From the NCBI GenBank assembly GCA_030681525.1, contig JAUXSD010000101.1, positions 1 through 32,668 on the forward strand: 32,668 nucleotides of DNA, written 5' to 3'. The notes under the pieces are model-generated. The model made no database searches, was not told the origin of the DNA, and saw only the letters and a list, made by a program, of their open reading frames with translations. This document shows positions 14,142 through 21,024 of this stretch, piece by piece. Position 1 is the first letter of the stretch, and every line of letters begins with the position of its first letter. A program made the translations under genes and the position numbers. The stretch comes from Solirubrobacteraceae bacterium (lineage in GTDB: Bacteria; Actinomycetota; Thermoleophilia; Solirubrobacterales; Solirubrobacteraceae).

Positions 14142-14678
14142 TCAGGTCAGGTGCACGTCCTCGGCGCGCGCGACGTCGGCGCGCATGTTGCGCTGCATCA
14201 TGCGCAGCGCGGCGTCGGCGAGGTCGGGATGGATCCCGGCGACGGCATCGCACGGCACCGCCACGTCGAAGTGGCGCACGTAGGCGTCCAGCGCCGAGTA
14301 CAGGATGCACTGCTCGGTGACCTGACCGACCAGCACGACGCGCTCGACTGCCTGCTCGCGCAGGAGGTACTCGAGCTGCGTCTCGTAGAAGATCGAGTGA
14401 CGCGCCTTGGCGATGAACCAGGTGCCGTCAGCGGGCGCGATCGGCTCGACGAGGTCGCGCGCGCGGCCGACGATCGCGCGCTTGACGATCTCGGGCCGGC
14501 CGGCCGACCAGTCGCCGTAGTTGTCGTTGACGTAGACGATCGGCGTCCCCTCGCGCCGGGCGCGCTCGACGAGGCCGCACATCGCCGGCAGCGCCGCGCG
14601 GACGCTGTCGACGAGGACCTCGGCGTCCTCGTGGTCGTACTCGTTGAGCATGTCGACGACGATCAGCGCGCTCTTCAC
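14142..14678 (-). CDS. Isochorismatase-family cysteine hydrolase
   Basis: 178 residues with the family's catalytic triad: Asp9 in ALIVVDMLNEY, Lys91 in WFIAKARHSIFY and Cys124 in VGQVTEQCILYSA, plus the Val-Thr pair that forms the cis-peptide before the nucleophile. Members hydrolyse isochorismate, nicotinamide or other amides. The NDNYGDW segment near residue 51 and the absence of the nicotinamidase metal site (no D-x-H-x-x-H pattern seen) argue against nicotinamidase. The substrate is unknown. The GTG start has TACTGC 7 bases upstream. It is divergent from the acetyltransferase gene, 56 bases away. Confidence 0.9.
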   Translation of the reverse strand: MKSALIVVDMLNEYDHEDAEVLVDSVRAALPAMCGLVERARREGTPIVYVNDNYGDWSAGRPEIVKRAIVGRARDLVEPIAPADGTWFIAKARHSIFYETQLEYLLREQAVERVVLVGQVTEQCILYSALDAYVRHFDVAVPCDAVAGIHPDLADAALRMMQRNMRADVARAEDVHLT

Positions 14679-14685
14679 GCGCCGT

Positions 14686-14691
14686 GCAGTA
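14686..14691 (-). promoter_or_regulatory. Weak -10 candidate for the isochorismatase-like gene
   Basis: TACTGC on the minus strand, 7 bases upstream of the GTG at 14678. It lacks the final T of the consensus; support comes from spacing and the absence of a ribosome binding site. Confidence 0.25.
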
Positions 14692-14722
14692 CCCGCTGCG
14701 AGCGGGGCCCGACCATCCGCGA

Positions 14723-14728
14723 CATCAT
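14723..14728 (+). promoter_or_regulatory. Weak -10 candidate for the acetyltransferase-kinase pair
   Basis: CATCAT lies 6 bases before the GTG at 14735. It is the only AT-containing hexamer at leaderless spacing, and there is no ribosome binding site. Confidence 0.25.
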
Positions 14729-14734
14729 TGGCGC

Positions 14735-15283
14735 GTGCTCGTCCGCCACGCCGACCCCGCGCGCGACGCCGCCGCCTGCGTCGCGATCTACGCGCCGTAC
14801 GTCACCGGCTCGAGCGTCTCCTTCGAGGAGGATCCGCCGACGGCCGAGCGGTTCGCGGCGCACATCGCCGCCACGAGCGAGCGCTACCCGTGGCTCGTGC
14901 TCGAAGCCGCGGGCGCCGTCGTCGGCTACGCCTACGCCACGCAGCACCGTGCCCGCGCCGCCTACCGCTGGGCGGTCGACGTCGGCATCTACGTCGACCC
15001 CAGCCGCCACCGCGCCGGGGCCGGCCGCATGCTCTACGAGGCGCTGCTGGGGCTGCTGCGCCGCCAGCGCCTGCACAGCGCCTGCGCCGGGATCACGCTG
15101 CCCAACGAGGCGAGCATCGGCCTGCACCGCGCGCTCGGCTTCGAGCACGTCGGGACGTATCGCTCGATCGGCTGGAAGGCGGGAGGCTGGCGCGACGTCT
15201 CGTGGTGGCAGCTGCGCCTCGCACCCGACGGTGGCGGCGCGGACGCGCCGCCACCCGAACCGCTCGGCCCGCAGCGGCTGTGA
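14735..15283 (+). CDS. GNAT acetyltransferase, phosphinothricin/methionine sulfoximine type
   Basis: 182 residues. VRHADPARDAAACVAIYAPYV at the start, SSVSFEEDPPT, GYAYATQHRARAAYRWAVDVGIYV and the end SIGWKAGGWRDVSWWQLRL are all typical of Pat/Bar and MddA-like GNAT enzymes, which acetylate phosphinothricin, methionine sulfoximine or related amino acids with acetyl-CoA. The CoA loop is RHRAGAGR (residues 91-98). Natural substrates of such housekeeping copies are usually amino-acid derivatives. The GTG start at 14735 matches the family N-terminus. The stop overlaps the start of the kinase gene (GTGA), so the two are probably co-translated. Confidence 0.9.
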   Translation: MLVRHADPARDAAACVAIYAPYVTGSSVSFEEDPPTAERFAAHIAATSERYPWLVLEAAGAVVGYAYATQHRARAAYRWAVDVGIYVDPSRHRAGAGRMLYEALLGLLRRQRLHSACAGITLPNEASIGLHRALGFEHVGTYRSIGWKAGGWRDVSWWQLRLAPDGGGADAPPPEPLGPQRL

Positions 15284-16686
15284 GCGACGCGCGCGCCGTC
15301 TGCGTCGGGCTGGACGTCGGCACGGGCAGCGCGCGGGCGATCGCCGTGGCCGCCGACGGCGCGGTCGCCGGACGGGGGGCGCACCCGCTGCACAGCCGGC
15401 GTGACGGCGACCGCCACGAGCAGGACCCGGCGAGCTGGTGGGAGGCGACTGCCGCCGCCTGCCGCGCCGCGCTGAAGGATGTCGCGGCCGAGCGGATCGG
15501 CGCCGTCGCGACGTGCGCGACGTCGGGCACGATCCTGCTCGCCGGCCGCGACGGCCGGCCGTGCGCCGCCGCGCTCATGTACGACGACGCGCGCGCCGCC
15601 GAGCAGGCCCGCCGGCTCGGCCTGCCGACCTCCTGGGCGCTGCCCAAGCTGCACTGGCTGCTCGAGAACGAGCGCGACACGACGGGCGGGGGGCGGACCC
15701 TGGCTCACCAGGTCGACGTCGTCACGCGCCGGCTGGCCGGTCACGCCGTGCCGACCGACTCCAGCCACGCGCTGAAGAGCGGCTACGACGTCACGGCCGG
15801 CGCCTGGCCGGCGGCGGTCGTCGACGATCTCGGCGACCTGCTGCCCGAGGTCGTCGCGCCCGGCACCCGGCTCGGCACGGTCTGCGCGGCGGCGGCCGCC
15901 GCGACCGGGCTGCCCGCCGGCACGCCGATCGTCGCCGGCATGACCGACGGCTGCGCCGGGCAGATCGCCGCCGGCGCGCTGCACCCCGGCGACTGCAACT
16001 CGGTGCTGGGCACGACGCTCGTCCTCAAGGGCTGCTCGCGCGAGCCGGTCGAGGATCGCGCGCACGGGATCTACTCGCACCGCGCACCGGACGGCGGCTG
16101 GCTGCCGGGCGGCGCGTCGAGCAGCGGAGCGGGCGCGCTGACCGCGGCCTTCCCCGGACGCGACCTCGACGCGCTGGGCGAGCAGGCGGTCGCCCACGAG
16201 CACACCCGCGTGCTGGCCTATCCGCTCGTCTCGCGCGGCGAGCGCTTCCCGTTCGCCGCGCCGGACGCCGAGGCCTTCACCCTCGGCACGCCGCAGGGCG
16301 ACGGCGAGCGGGCGGCCGCGCTCATGCAGGGCCTCGCGCTCGTCGAGCGGCTGTGCCTCGAGGGGCTCGAGCGGCTCGGGGCGCCGGTGAGCGGCGAGCT
16401 CAGCCTGACCGGCGGCGCCACGCGCAACCGCCGCTGGTGTCAGCTGCGCGCCGACGCGCTCGGCCGCCCGGCGCGTCTGCCCGAGCAGACCGGGTCGGCG
16501 TTCGGCATGGCGATCCTCGCGATCGCCGCGATCGCCGACGAGCGCGTCGCCGACGCCGCGCGGCGCATGTCGCGCACGCAGGCCGTCTTCGAGCCGCGCG
16601 CGGCCATGCGCGCGCACCTCGACGAGCAGTACGAGCGCCTCGTCGGCGAGTTTTTGCGCCGCGGCTGGCTGGCCGAGCGGGCCTGA
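15280..16686 (+). CDS. FGGY-family sugar kinase, probable D-ribulokinase type
   Basis: 468 residues with an FGGY kinase layout: phosphate loop GLDVGTGSARAI (Asp12, Thr15), catalytic Asp223 in MTDGCAGQIAAGAL, and a second phosphate region LTGGATRNRRW. Several blocks resemble the plant XK-1/cyanobacterial D-ribulokinase subfamily more than xylulokinase: ATCATSGTILL, HALKSGYDV, LGTTLVLK, HGIYSHRAPDGGWLPGGASSSG and YPLVSRGERFPF. That subfamily phosphorylates D-ribulose to ribulose 5-phosphate. The assignment is from remembered motifs, so another pentulose or polyol is possible. The GTG start overlaps the acetyltransferase stop. No sugar transporter or dehydrogenase is nearby. Confidence 0.85.
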   Translation: MSDARAVCVGLDVGTGSARAIAVAADGAVAGRGAHPLHSRRDGDRHEQDPASWWEATAAACRAALKDVAAERIGAVATCATSGTILLAGRDGRPCAAALMYDDARAAEQARRLGLPTSWALPKLHWLLENERDTTGGGRTLAHQVDVVTRRLAGHAVPTDSSHALKSGYDVTAGAWPAAVVDDLGDLLPEVVAPGTRLGTVCAAAAAATGLPAGTPIVAGMTDGCAGQIAAGALHPGDCNSVLGTTLVLKGCSREPVEDRAHGIYSHRAPDGGWLPGGASSSGAGALTAAFPGRDLDALGEQAVAHEHTRVLAYPLVSRGERFPFAAPDAEAFTLGTPQGDGERAAALMQGLALVERLCLEGLERLGAPVSGELSLTGGATRNRRWCQLRADALGRPARLPEQTGSAFGMAILAIAAIADERVADAARRMSRTQAVFEPRAAMRAHLDEQYERLVGEFLRRGWLAERA

Positions 16687-16751
16687 CGACGGCTGTTCGA
16701 GGGCAGTCGGGCGGCCGCGGGCCTGAACGTCCAACGCCCGATGTTCGATCA

Positions 16752-16784
16752 CCCGTCCACTCGTCGTCCACCTCCGTGGACGGG
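16752..16784 (+). other. Two mutually exclusive hairpins upstream of the subtilase gene
   Basis: GTGGACGGG (16776-16784) can pair either with CCCGTCCAC (16752-16760), giving a 9-base stem, or through its first seven bases with CGTCCAC (16765-16771), giving a 7-base stem with a 4-base loop. It lies 70 bases before the GTG at 16855 and 66 bases after the kinase stop. It may end the kinase transcript or act in the subtilase leader. The 168-base gap holds nothing else except a TAGACC hexamer at 16822-16827. Confidence 0.4.
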
Positions 16785-16854
16785 CGGTCGTCCGTCCGTC
16801 CAGTCGGGGTTTGCCCGCTGCTAGACCGACCGCCGAGCGCCCGACGGGGGTCGT

Positions 16855-18192
16855 GTGTTCCAGCGCACCACCCGCTCACTCGCCGCCCTCGGGGCCGCCT
16901 TCGCCATCGGCGCCGCCGCGACGCCCGCGCACGCCGCATCGGACCCATTGCTCGACGAGCAGTGGGGCCTGACCGAGCAGGCCACCGGCGCGCCCACGGC
17001 CTGGACGCAGTCGCACGGCGCGGGCGTCCTCGTCGCCGTCCTCGACAGCGGCATCCAGCTCAACCACCCCGAGCTCGCGAACAACCTGTGGCGCAACCCG
17101 GGCGAGACGCCCGGCAACGGCGTCGACGACGACCGCAACGGCTATGTCGACGACGTCCACGGCGCGCACGTCAAGCAGCTCAACGGCAACGTCGAGGACG
17201 ACAACGGCCACGGCACGCACGTCGCCGGCATCATCGCCGCGCAGGCGGGCAACGGCGCCGGCGGCTCGGGCATCGCGCCCGGCGCGAAGATCATGTCCGT
17301 CAAGGTGCTCGACGCCAACCGCGCCGGCGACTCCTCGCAGCTGGCCAAGGGCATCCGCTACGCGGTCGACCAGGGCGCGAGGATCCTCAACGTCTCGATC
17401 AACGGCGACGGCACGAGCCCCGACCTCGACCAGGCGCTGACGTACGCCGGCCAGAAGGGCGCGACGATCGTCGCCTCCGCCGGCAACAACAACCGCGACA
17501 TCGACCTCGCCCCGTCCTACCCGGCCTCGTCGGCCGAGCCGGCCGTGCTGACCGTCACGGCCACGCAGCCCGCCGGCAGCCTGCTGGGCATCGCCAACCG
17601 CGGCCTGCGCTCGGTCGACCTCGCCGCGCCGGGCGGCCAGATCCTGTCGACGGCCCGCGGCTCGGGCTACGAGCTGCGCGAGGGCACGTCGATGGCGGCC
17701 CCGTTCGTCTCGGGTTCGCTGGCCCTGCTGGCCTCCGCCCGCCCCGATCTCGGCCAGCCGGCGCTGCGTGCCGCGATCGTCCAGACCGCGCCCAAGCCGA
17801 GGCTCCTGGCCGGCCTGCTCGAGGACGGCGCCCTGAACGTCGCCGCCGCGCTGCGCGCCGTGCTCCCAGGCGACATGTGGCAGGCGCGGGCCGCCGCGAT
17901 CGACTCCGACGTCGCTGCCGCCGAGGCTCGCCTGAAGGTCAGCGCCAAGAGCCGCATCCGCGCCGGCCGCTCGGCCACCGTGCGCTGGAGGGCCACCGGC
18001 GCCGACAGCGTCGTCCGCTGGCGCGTCTCGCTCAACGGCAAGCGCATCAAGACGCTGCCCGGCACGAAGACGCTGCTGCGCAAGCGCGTCAGCAAGCCCG
18101 GCACGCACCGCTGGAAGGTCGTCGGCCTCGACGCCAAGGGCAAGGCGGTCGTCTCCGCCGCGCGCAAGTTCAAGGTCCTGCGCAAGCGCTGA
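16855..18192 (+). CDS. Secreted subtilisin-like serine protease (S8 family)
   Basis: 445 residues. A signal peptide (cleavage near AHA-AS, residues 27-28) leads directly into the protease domain with no long propeptide. Catalytic residues are Asp64 (VAVLDSGIQ), His119 (NGHGTHVAG) and Ser279 (EGTSMAAP), with Asn211 (ASAGNNN) as the oxyanion residue. An insertion rich in Asp and Asn (GNGVDDDRNGYVDD, 88-100) suggests a calcium site, as in fervidolysin or thermitase-like proteases. Residues about 355-445 form an Arg/Lys-rich Ig-like beta domain that may bind the cell wall. The GTG at 16855 gives the signal peptide its expected length. Confidence 0.93.
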   Translation: MFQRTTRSLAALGAAFAIGAAATPAHAASDPLLDEQWGLTEQATGAPTAWTQSHGAGVLVAVLDSGIQLNHPELANNLWRNPGETPGNGVDDDRNGYVDDVHGAHVKQLNGNVEDDNGHGTHVAGIIAAQAGNGAGGSGIAPGAKIMSVKVLDANRAGDSSQLAKGIRYAVDQGARILNVSINGDGTSPDLDQALTYAGQKGATIVASAGNNNRDIDLAPSYPASSAEPAVLTVTATQPAGSLLGIANRGLRSVDLAAPGGQILSTARGSGYELREGTSMAAPFVSGSLALLASARPDLGQPALRAAIVQTAPKPRLLAGLLEDGALNVAAALRAVLPGDMWQARAAAIDSDVAAAEARLKVSAKSRIRAGRSATVRWRATGADSVVRWRVSLNGKRIKTLPGTKTLLRKRVSKPGTHRWKVVGLDAKGKAVVSAARKFKVLRKR

Positions 18193-18238
18193 GCGGCCCG
18201 CGAGCGGCGACCGGGTCCGGCGCGGTCCCGTCGTGTGG

Positions 18239-18252
18239 CGCGCGCGCGCGCG
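18239..18252. repeat. Alternating CG tract, (CG)7
   Basis: Fourteen bases of strict CG alternation, extended weakly by GTGTGG upstream. It lies about 30 bases before the rpmG -10 box. Such tracts can form Z-DNA under negative supercoiling. Confidence 0.7.
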
Positions 18253-18281
18253 AGGGCTCGTGCTGGTCCGGCGGGCCGCGC

Positions 18282-18287
18282 TATCCT
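18282..18287 (+). promoter_or_regulatory. Candidate -10 box of the rpmG-secE-nusG operon
   Basis: GCTATCCT is shared with the rpoB promoter region at 24445-24451. The start of transcription would fall near 18294, giving a leader of about 55 bases before rpmG. No clear -35 is seen. Confidence 0.55.
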
Positions 18288-18295
18288 CTCGGGCA

Positions 18296-18320
18296 GACCT
18301 GCTTGCCGCAGGTCCTTTTT
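18296..18320 (+). terminator. Terminator-like hairpin in the rpmG leader
   Basis: GACCTGC-TTGCC-GCAGGTC is followed by CTTTTT, a standard intrinsic terminator. It lies after the rpmG -10 box and before the rpmG ATG (18349). It may terminate the subtilase transcript, or, if the promoter call is right, act as an attenuator at the very start of the rpmG mRNA. Confidence 0.65.
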
Positions 18321-18348
18321 CTGTCCTCTCGCCGTCACGGAGCGCCGA

Positions 18349-18513
18349 ATGGCCCGCGGAGACGTGCGTATCGCTGTGACTCTCGCCTGCGAGACTTGCA
18401 AGCGGCGCAACTACCAGACGAACAAGTCCAAGCGCAACAACCCGGATCGCATCTCCCTGCGCAAATACTGCAAGTGGTGCAAGGAGCACACGAGCCACCG
18501 GGAGACCCGGTAG
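18349..18513 (+). CDS. rpmG: 50S ribosomal protein L33
   Basis: 54 residues, the usual length. Two Cys pairs (C14-x2-C17 in [10 protein letters not shown] and C41-x2-C44 in YCKWCKEHT) make this the zinc-binding form of L33. It binds 23S rRNA near the E site of the large subunit. The ATG at 18349 has GGAG at 18339-18342. It is the first gene of the rpmG-secE-nusG group, as is common in actinobacteria. secE starts 22 bases later. Confidence 0.97.
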   Translation: MARGDVRIAVTLACETCKRRNYQTNKSKRNNPDRISLRKYCKWCKEHTSHRETR

Positions 18514-18535
18514 CGCTCAGGACCCCCCGCATCTC

Positions 18536-19204
18536 ATGGCACGTAAACGCCAGCGCGCTAAAGACCGCAAACAGAAGCTGCACCGGGAGAACATCCCGGG
18601 CTCGCTCGATCACGCCTCCGGCGAGGTCGAGGGGGTCGAGGCGGCCATCGTCGCCGGTGCCGGCGGTCAGCCTGTCGAGCCTGCTGCTGACGATGTCGCG
18701 GCCGAGCCTGCCGACGCGGTCGAGGCCGACGATGCCGTTGAGCCCGACGCCGAGCCCGAGCCCGACGCCGTGCCCGAGCCCGTCGCCGCGGCCAAGCCGG
18801 GCGGGCGCCGGCGCCGGCGCGGCCGTGGCGCCAAGGACGCCGAGCCGGTCGCGGATCTCGAGCCGATCGACGACGCCGAGCCGCTCGACGACGAGGACGA
18901 AGGCGTCTTCGTCGACCCCGACGACCCCGACTACGCCGATGCCGACGCCGCCTCGGTCGAGCACGGGCGCCTCGGCAAGGGGGCCGGCGACCTCGCCGTC
19001 ACGCCCGACGCCCACAAGCCCGCCGGCTTTCGCAGCGTCAACTTCATCCGCGCCTGCTGGGCCGAGCTTCAGCGGGTGGACTGGCCCGACCGGCGCCAGG
19101 TCGGACAGGCCACGGCCGTCGTGCTCGGCTTCGTCGTCGTCGCCGGTGCGTTCCTCGGCGCGATGGACGTCGTGGCGCAGCGCATCGTCGACTTCATCCT
19201 CTAA
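18536..19204 (+). CDS. secE: Preprotein translocase subunit SecE with a long acidic N-terminal extension
   Basis: 222 residues, against about 60-120 for most bacterial SecE. Only residues about 165-222 form the SecE core: FRSVNFIRACWAELQRVDWPDRRQ, the conserved amphipathic helix, then one membrane helix (about 191-213). SecE clamps SecY in the protein export channel. The extension begins with basic MARKRQRAKDRKQK, continues with a long Ala/Asp/Glu/Pro-rich stretch, holds a GGRRRRRGRG patch near 89-98 and ends with an acidic block. The ATG has only a distant AGGA. nusG follows after 12 bases. Confidence 0.93.
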   Translation: MARKRQRAKDRKQKLHRENIPGSLDHASGEVEGVEAAIVAGAGGQPVEPAADDVAAEPADAVEADDAVEPDAEPEPDAVPEPVAAAKPGGRRRRRGRGAKDAEPVADLEPIDDAEPLDDEDEGVFVDPDDPDYADADAASVEHGRLGKGAGDLAVTPDAHKPAGFRSVNFIRACWAELQRVDWPDRRQVGQATAVVLGFVVVAGAFLGAMDVVAQRIVDFIL

Positions 19205-19216
19205 GACAAGGCACGC

Positions 19217-19738
19217 ATGTTTCGCTGGTACGTCGTAAACACCTACTCAGGCCACGAGAACAAGGTCAAGCAGAACCTTGAGCACCGTGTGGTCTCCCTG
19301 AACCAGAAGCGCAACGTCCGCCAGGTCGTCGTGCCGACCGAGTCCGTGTCCGAGATGAAGGACAACCAGAAGGTCACGGTCGAGAAGCGCACGATGCCCG
19401 GCTACGTGCTCGTCAACATGGAGCTCAACGAGGACTCGTGGGGCCTGGTCAAGGGCACCCCCGGCGTCACCGGCTTCGTCGGCGCCTCCAACGAGCCCGT
19501 CCCGCTCACCCAGGCCGAGGTCGATCGCCTGCTGCACCGCGAGGTCGCGGTGCGCGAGCGCAAGAAGGCGACGTTCGCGATCGGCGAGACCGTCAAGGTC
19601 ATCTCCGGCCCGCTGTCGGACTTCTCCGGCGAGATCTCCGAGATGAACGAGGACGCCTCGCGCCTGAAGGTGCTTGTGTCAATCTTCGGTCGCGAGACGC
19701 CGGTCGAAGTCGGTTTCGATCAGGTCAAGAAGATCTAG
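19217..19738 (+). CDS. nusG: Transcription termination/antitermination factor NusG
   Basis: 173 residues. The NGN domain (about 2-103) has WYVVNTYSGHENKVKQNLE, KRTMPGYVLVNMELNEDSW and VKGTPGVTGFVG. The KOW domain (about 120-173) has FAIGETVKVISGPLSDFSGEI and ends FDQVKKI. It binds the RNA polymerase clamp, affects pausing and Rho action, and links to the ribosome through S10. The ATG at 19217 has AAGG 6-7 bases upstream. It lies between secE and rplK, the usual order. Confidence 0.97.
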   Translation: MFRWYVVNTYSGHENKVKQNLEHRVVSLNQKRNVRQVVVPTESVSEMKDNQKVTVEKRTMPGYVLVNMELNEDSWGLVKGTPGVTGFVGASNEPVPLTQAEVDRLLHREVAVRERKKATFAIGETVKVISGPLSDFSGEISEMNEDASRLKVLVSIFGRETPVEVGFDQVKKI

Positions 19739-19750
19739 TGGGTTTCATGA

Positions 19751-19803
19751 GGCCGGATGCCGAATACGCTTTCCAGTCGCGGGGCCGGATGCCCCGCGGA
19801 GGT
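19751..19803 (+). promoter_or_regulatory. rplK leader with repeated 11-mer and hairpin next to the ribosome binding site
   Basis: GGCCGGATGCC occurs at 19751-19761 and again at 19783-19793. The second copy lies in a strong hairpin, CGCGGGGC-CGGAT-GCCCCGCG (19778-19798), whose last base is the first base of the GGAGGT ribosome binding site (19798-19803). The position fits autogenous control of the L11-L1 operon by L1, but the match to a known L1 site was not tested. Confidence 0.5.
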
Positions 19804-19808
19804 AACTA

Positions 19809-20231
19809 ATGGCTAAGAAAGTTCTCACCCAGATCAAGCTGCAGGCCGTCGGCGGCCAGGCGAGCCCGGCTCCGCCGGTCGGCCCGGCGCTCGGTCAGCA
19901 CGGCATCAACATCATGGAGTTCTGCAAGGCGTTCAACGCGCAGACCCAGGCCGACACCGGCACGACGATCCCGGTCGTCATCACCGTGTACGAGGACCGC
20001 TCGTTCACGTTCGTCACCAAGACGCCGCCGGCCGCCGTGCTCATCAAGCAGGCGATCAACATCACGAGCGGCTCGGGCGAGCCGCATCGCGTGAAGGTCG
20101 GCACGATCAGCGCGGCGCAGATCCGCGAGATCGCCGAGCGCAAGTTCGACGACCTCAACGCCAACGACCTCGACCAGGCGTCGAAGATCATCGCCGGCAC
20201 GGCACGGAGCATGGGAGTCGACGTTGTCTAA
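19809..20231 (+). CDS. rplK: 50S ribosomal protein L11
   Basis: 140 residues, normal length. The N-terminal domain has [34 protein letters not shown], the proline-rich region bound by thiostrepton-type antibiotics. The C-terminal RNA-binding domain has [12 protein letters not shown] and [14 protein letters not shown]. It forms the GTPase-associated centre with 23S rRNA. GGAGGT lies 5 bases before the ATG. The last codons overlap the rplA start. Confidence 0.98.
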   Translation: MAKKVLTQIKLQAVGGQASPAPPVGPALGQHGINIMEFCKAFNAQTQADTGTTIPVVITVYEDRSFTFVTKTPPAAVLIKQAINITSGSGEPHRVKVGTISAAQIREIAERKFDDLNANDLDQASKIIAGTARSMGVDVV

Positions 20232-20952
20232 GCGCGGAAAGACCTACCTGGAGGCCCGCTCGCAGGTCGACCGCGAGCGCGACTACACGCCCGCCGAGGC
20301 CATGCAGCTCATCAAGTCGCTGCCCGGCCCGAGCTTCAACGAGACCGTCGAGGTCCACGTGCGCACGGGCCTGAACGTCCGCCACGCCGATGAGCAGCTG
20401 CGCGGCACCGTCGCGCTGCCCAACGGCCTCGGCAAGGAGGTCACGATCGCGGTCTTCGCCCAGGGCGACAAGGCCAAGGAGGCCGAGGAGGCCGGCGCGG
20501 ACATCGTCGGCGCCGAGGACCTCGCCAAGCGCGTCGAAGAGGGCTTCACCGACTTCGACGTGGCGATCGCCACGCCCGACCTCATGCCGGTCGTCGGCCG
20601 CCTCGGCCGCGTCCTCGGCCCGCAGGGCAAGATGCCCAATCCGAAGGTCGGCACGGTGACGATGAACCTCAAGCAGGCCATCACCGAGGCCAAGGCCGGC
20701 AAGATCGAGTACCGCACCGATCGCACCGCGATCGTCCACCTTCCGATCGGCAAGAAGGAGTTCTCCGAGCGCCAGCTGCTCGAGAACTACGCCGCGATCA
20801 TCGAAGAGCTGATCCGCGCCAAGCCGTCAGCCGCAAAGGGTCGCTACCTGCGCACGATCACCCTGGCTTCCACCATGGGCCCAGGCGTCAAGGTCGACCC
20901 GTCCCGCACCCGCGACATCCTCGAGGAGGCCGCTCCGGCCCCGGCCGCTTGA
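20224..20952 (+). CDS. rplA: 50S ribosomal protein L1
   Basis: 242 residues with the L1 signature [21 protein letters not shown] (read as [14 protein letters not shown] then [17 protein letters not shown]) and the C-terminal [16 protein letters not shown]1 forms the mobile stalk near the E site and often represses its own operon. The start is TTG at 20224, eight bases inside rplK, with GGGAG about 6 bases upstream; the overlap suggests coupled translation. The C-terminus has a short Ala/Pro tail. Confidence 0.97.
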   Translation: MSKRGKTYLEARSQVDRERDYTPAEAMQLIKSLPGPSFNETVEVHVRTGLNVRHADEQLRGTVALPNGLGKEVTIAVFAQGDKAKEAEEAGADIVGAEDLAKRVEEGFTDFDVAIATPDLMPVVGRLGRVLGPQGKMPNPKVGTVTMNLKQAITEAKAGKIEYRTDRTAIVHLPIGKKEFSERQLLENYAAIIEELIRAKPSAAKGRYLRTITLASTMGPGVKVDPSRTRDILEEAAPAPAA

Positions 20953-20980
20953 GCGCCCATCTCTGAGGCCACCGCAGACC

Positions 20981-21013
20981 CCGGGCCGCCGCCGTGAGCG
21001 GTGCAAGACCCGG
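20981..21013 (+). promoter_or_regulatory. Candidate ribosomal protein L10 leader (autoregulatory mRNA site)
   Basis: An outer stem CCGGG/CCCGG (20981-20985 with 21009-21013) encloses an asymmetric loop with CAAGA on its 3' side and an inner stem CGCCGC/GCGGTG capped by CGTGA. The asymmetric A/G loop resembles a kink-turn, the form by which the L10-L12 complex binds its own mRNA. The hairpin ends two bases before AGGAGG of rplJ. Structure was folded by eye. Confidence 0.5.
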
Positions 21014-21024
21014 CTAGGAGGCAG

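Noticed and set aside
18514..18535. tRNA-Trp between rpmG and secE, as in some bacteria
   Set aside because: The gap is only 22 bases, too short for a tRNA.
15438..19238. A very long frame crossing the kinase, subtilase, rpmG and secE genes
   Set aside because: It is out of frame with all four recognised genes and encodes Arg-rich low-complexity sequence.
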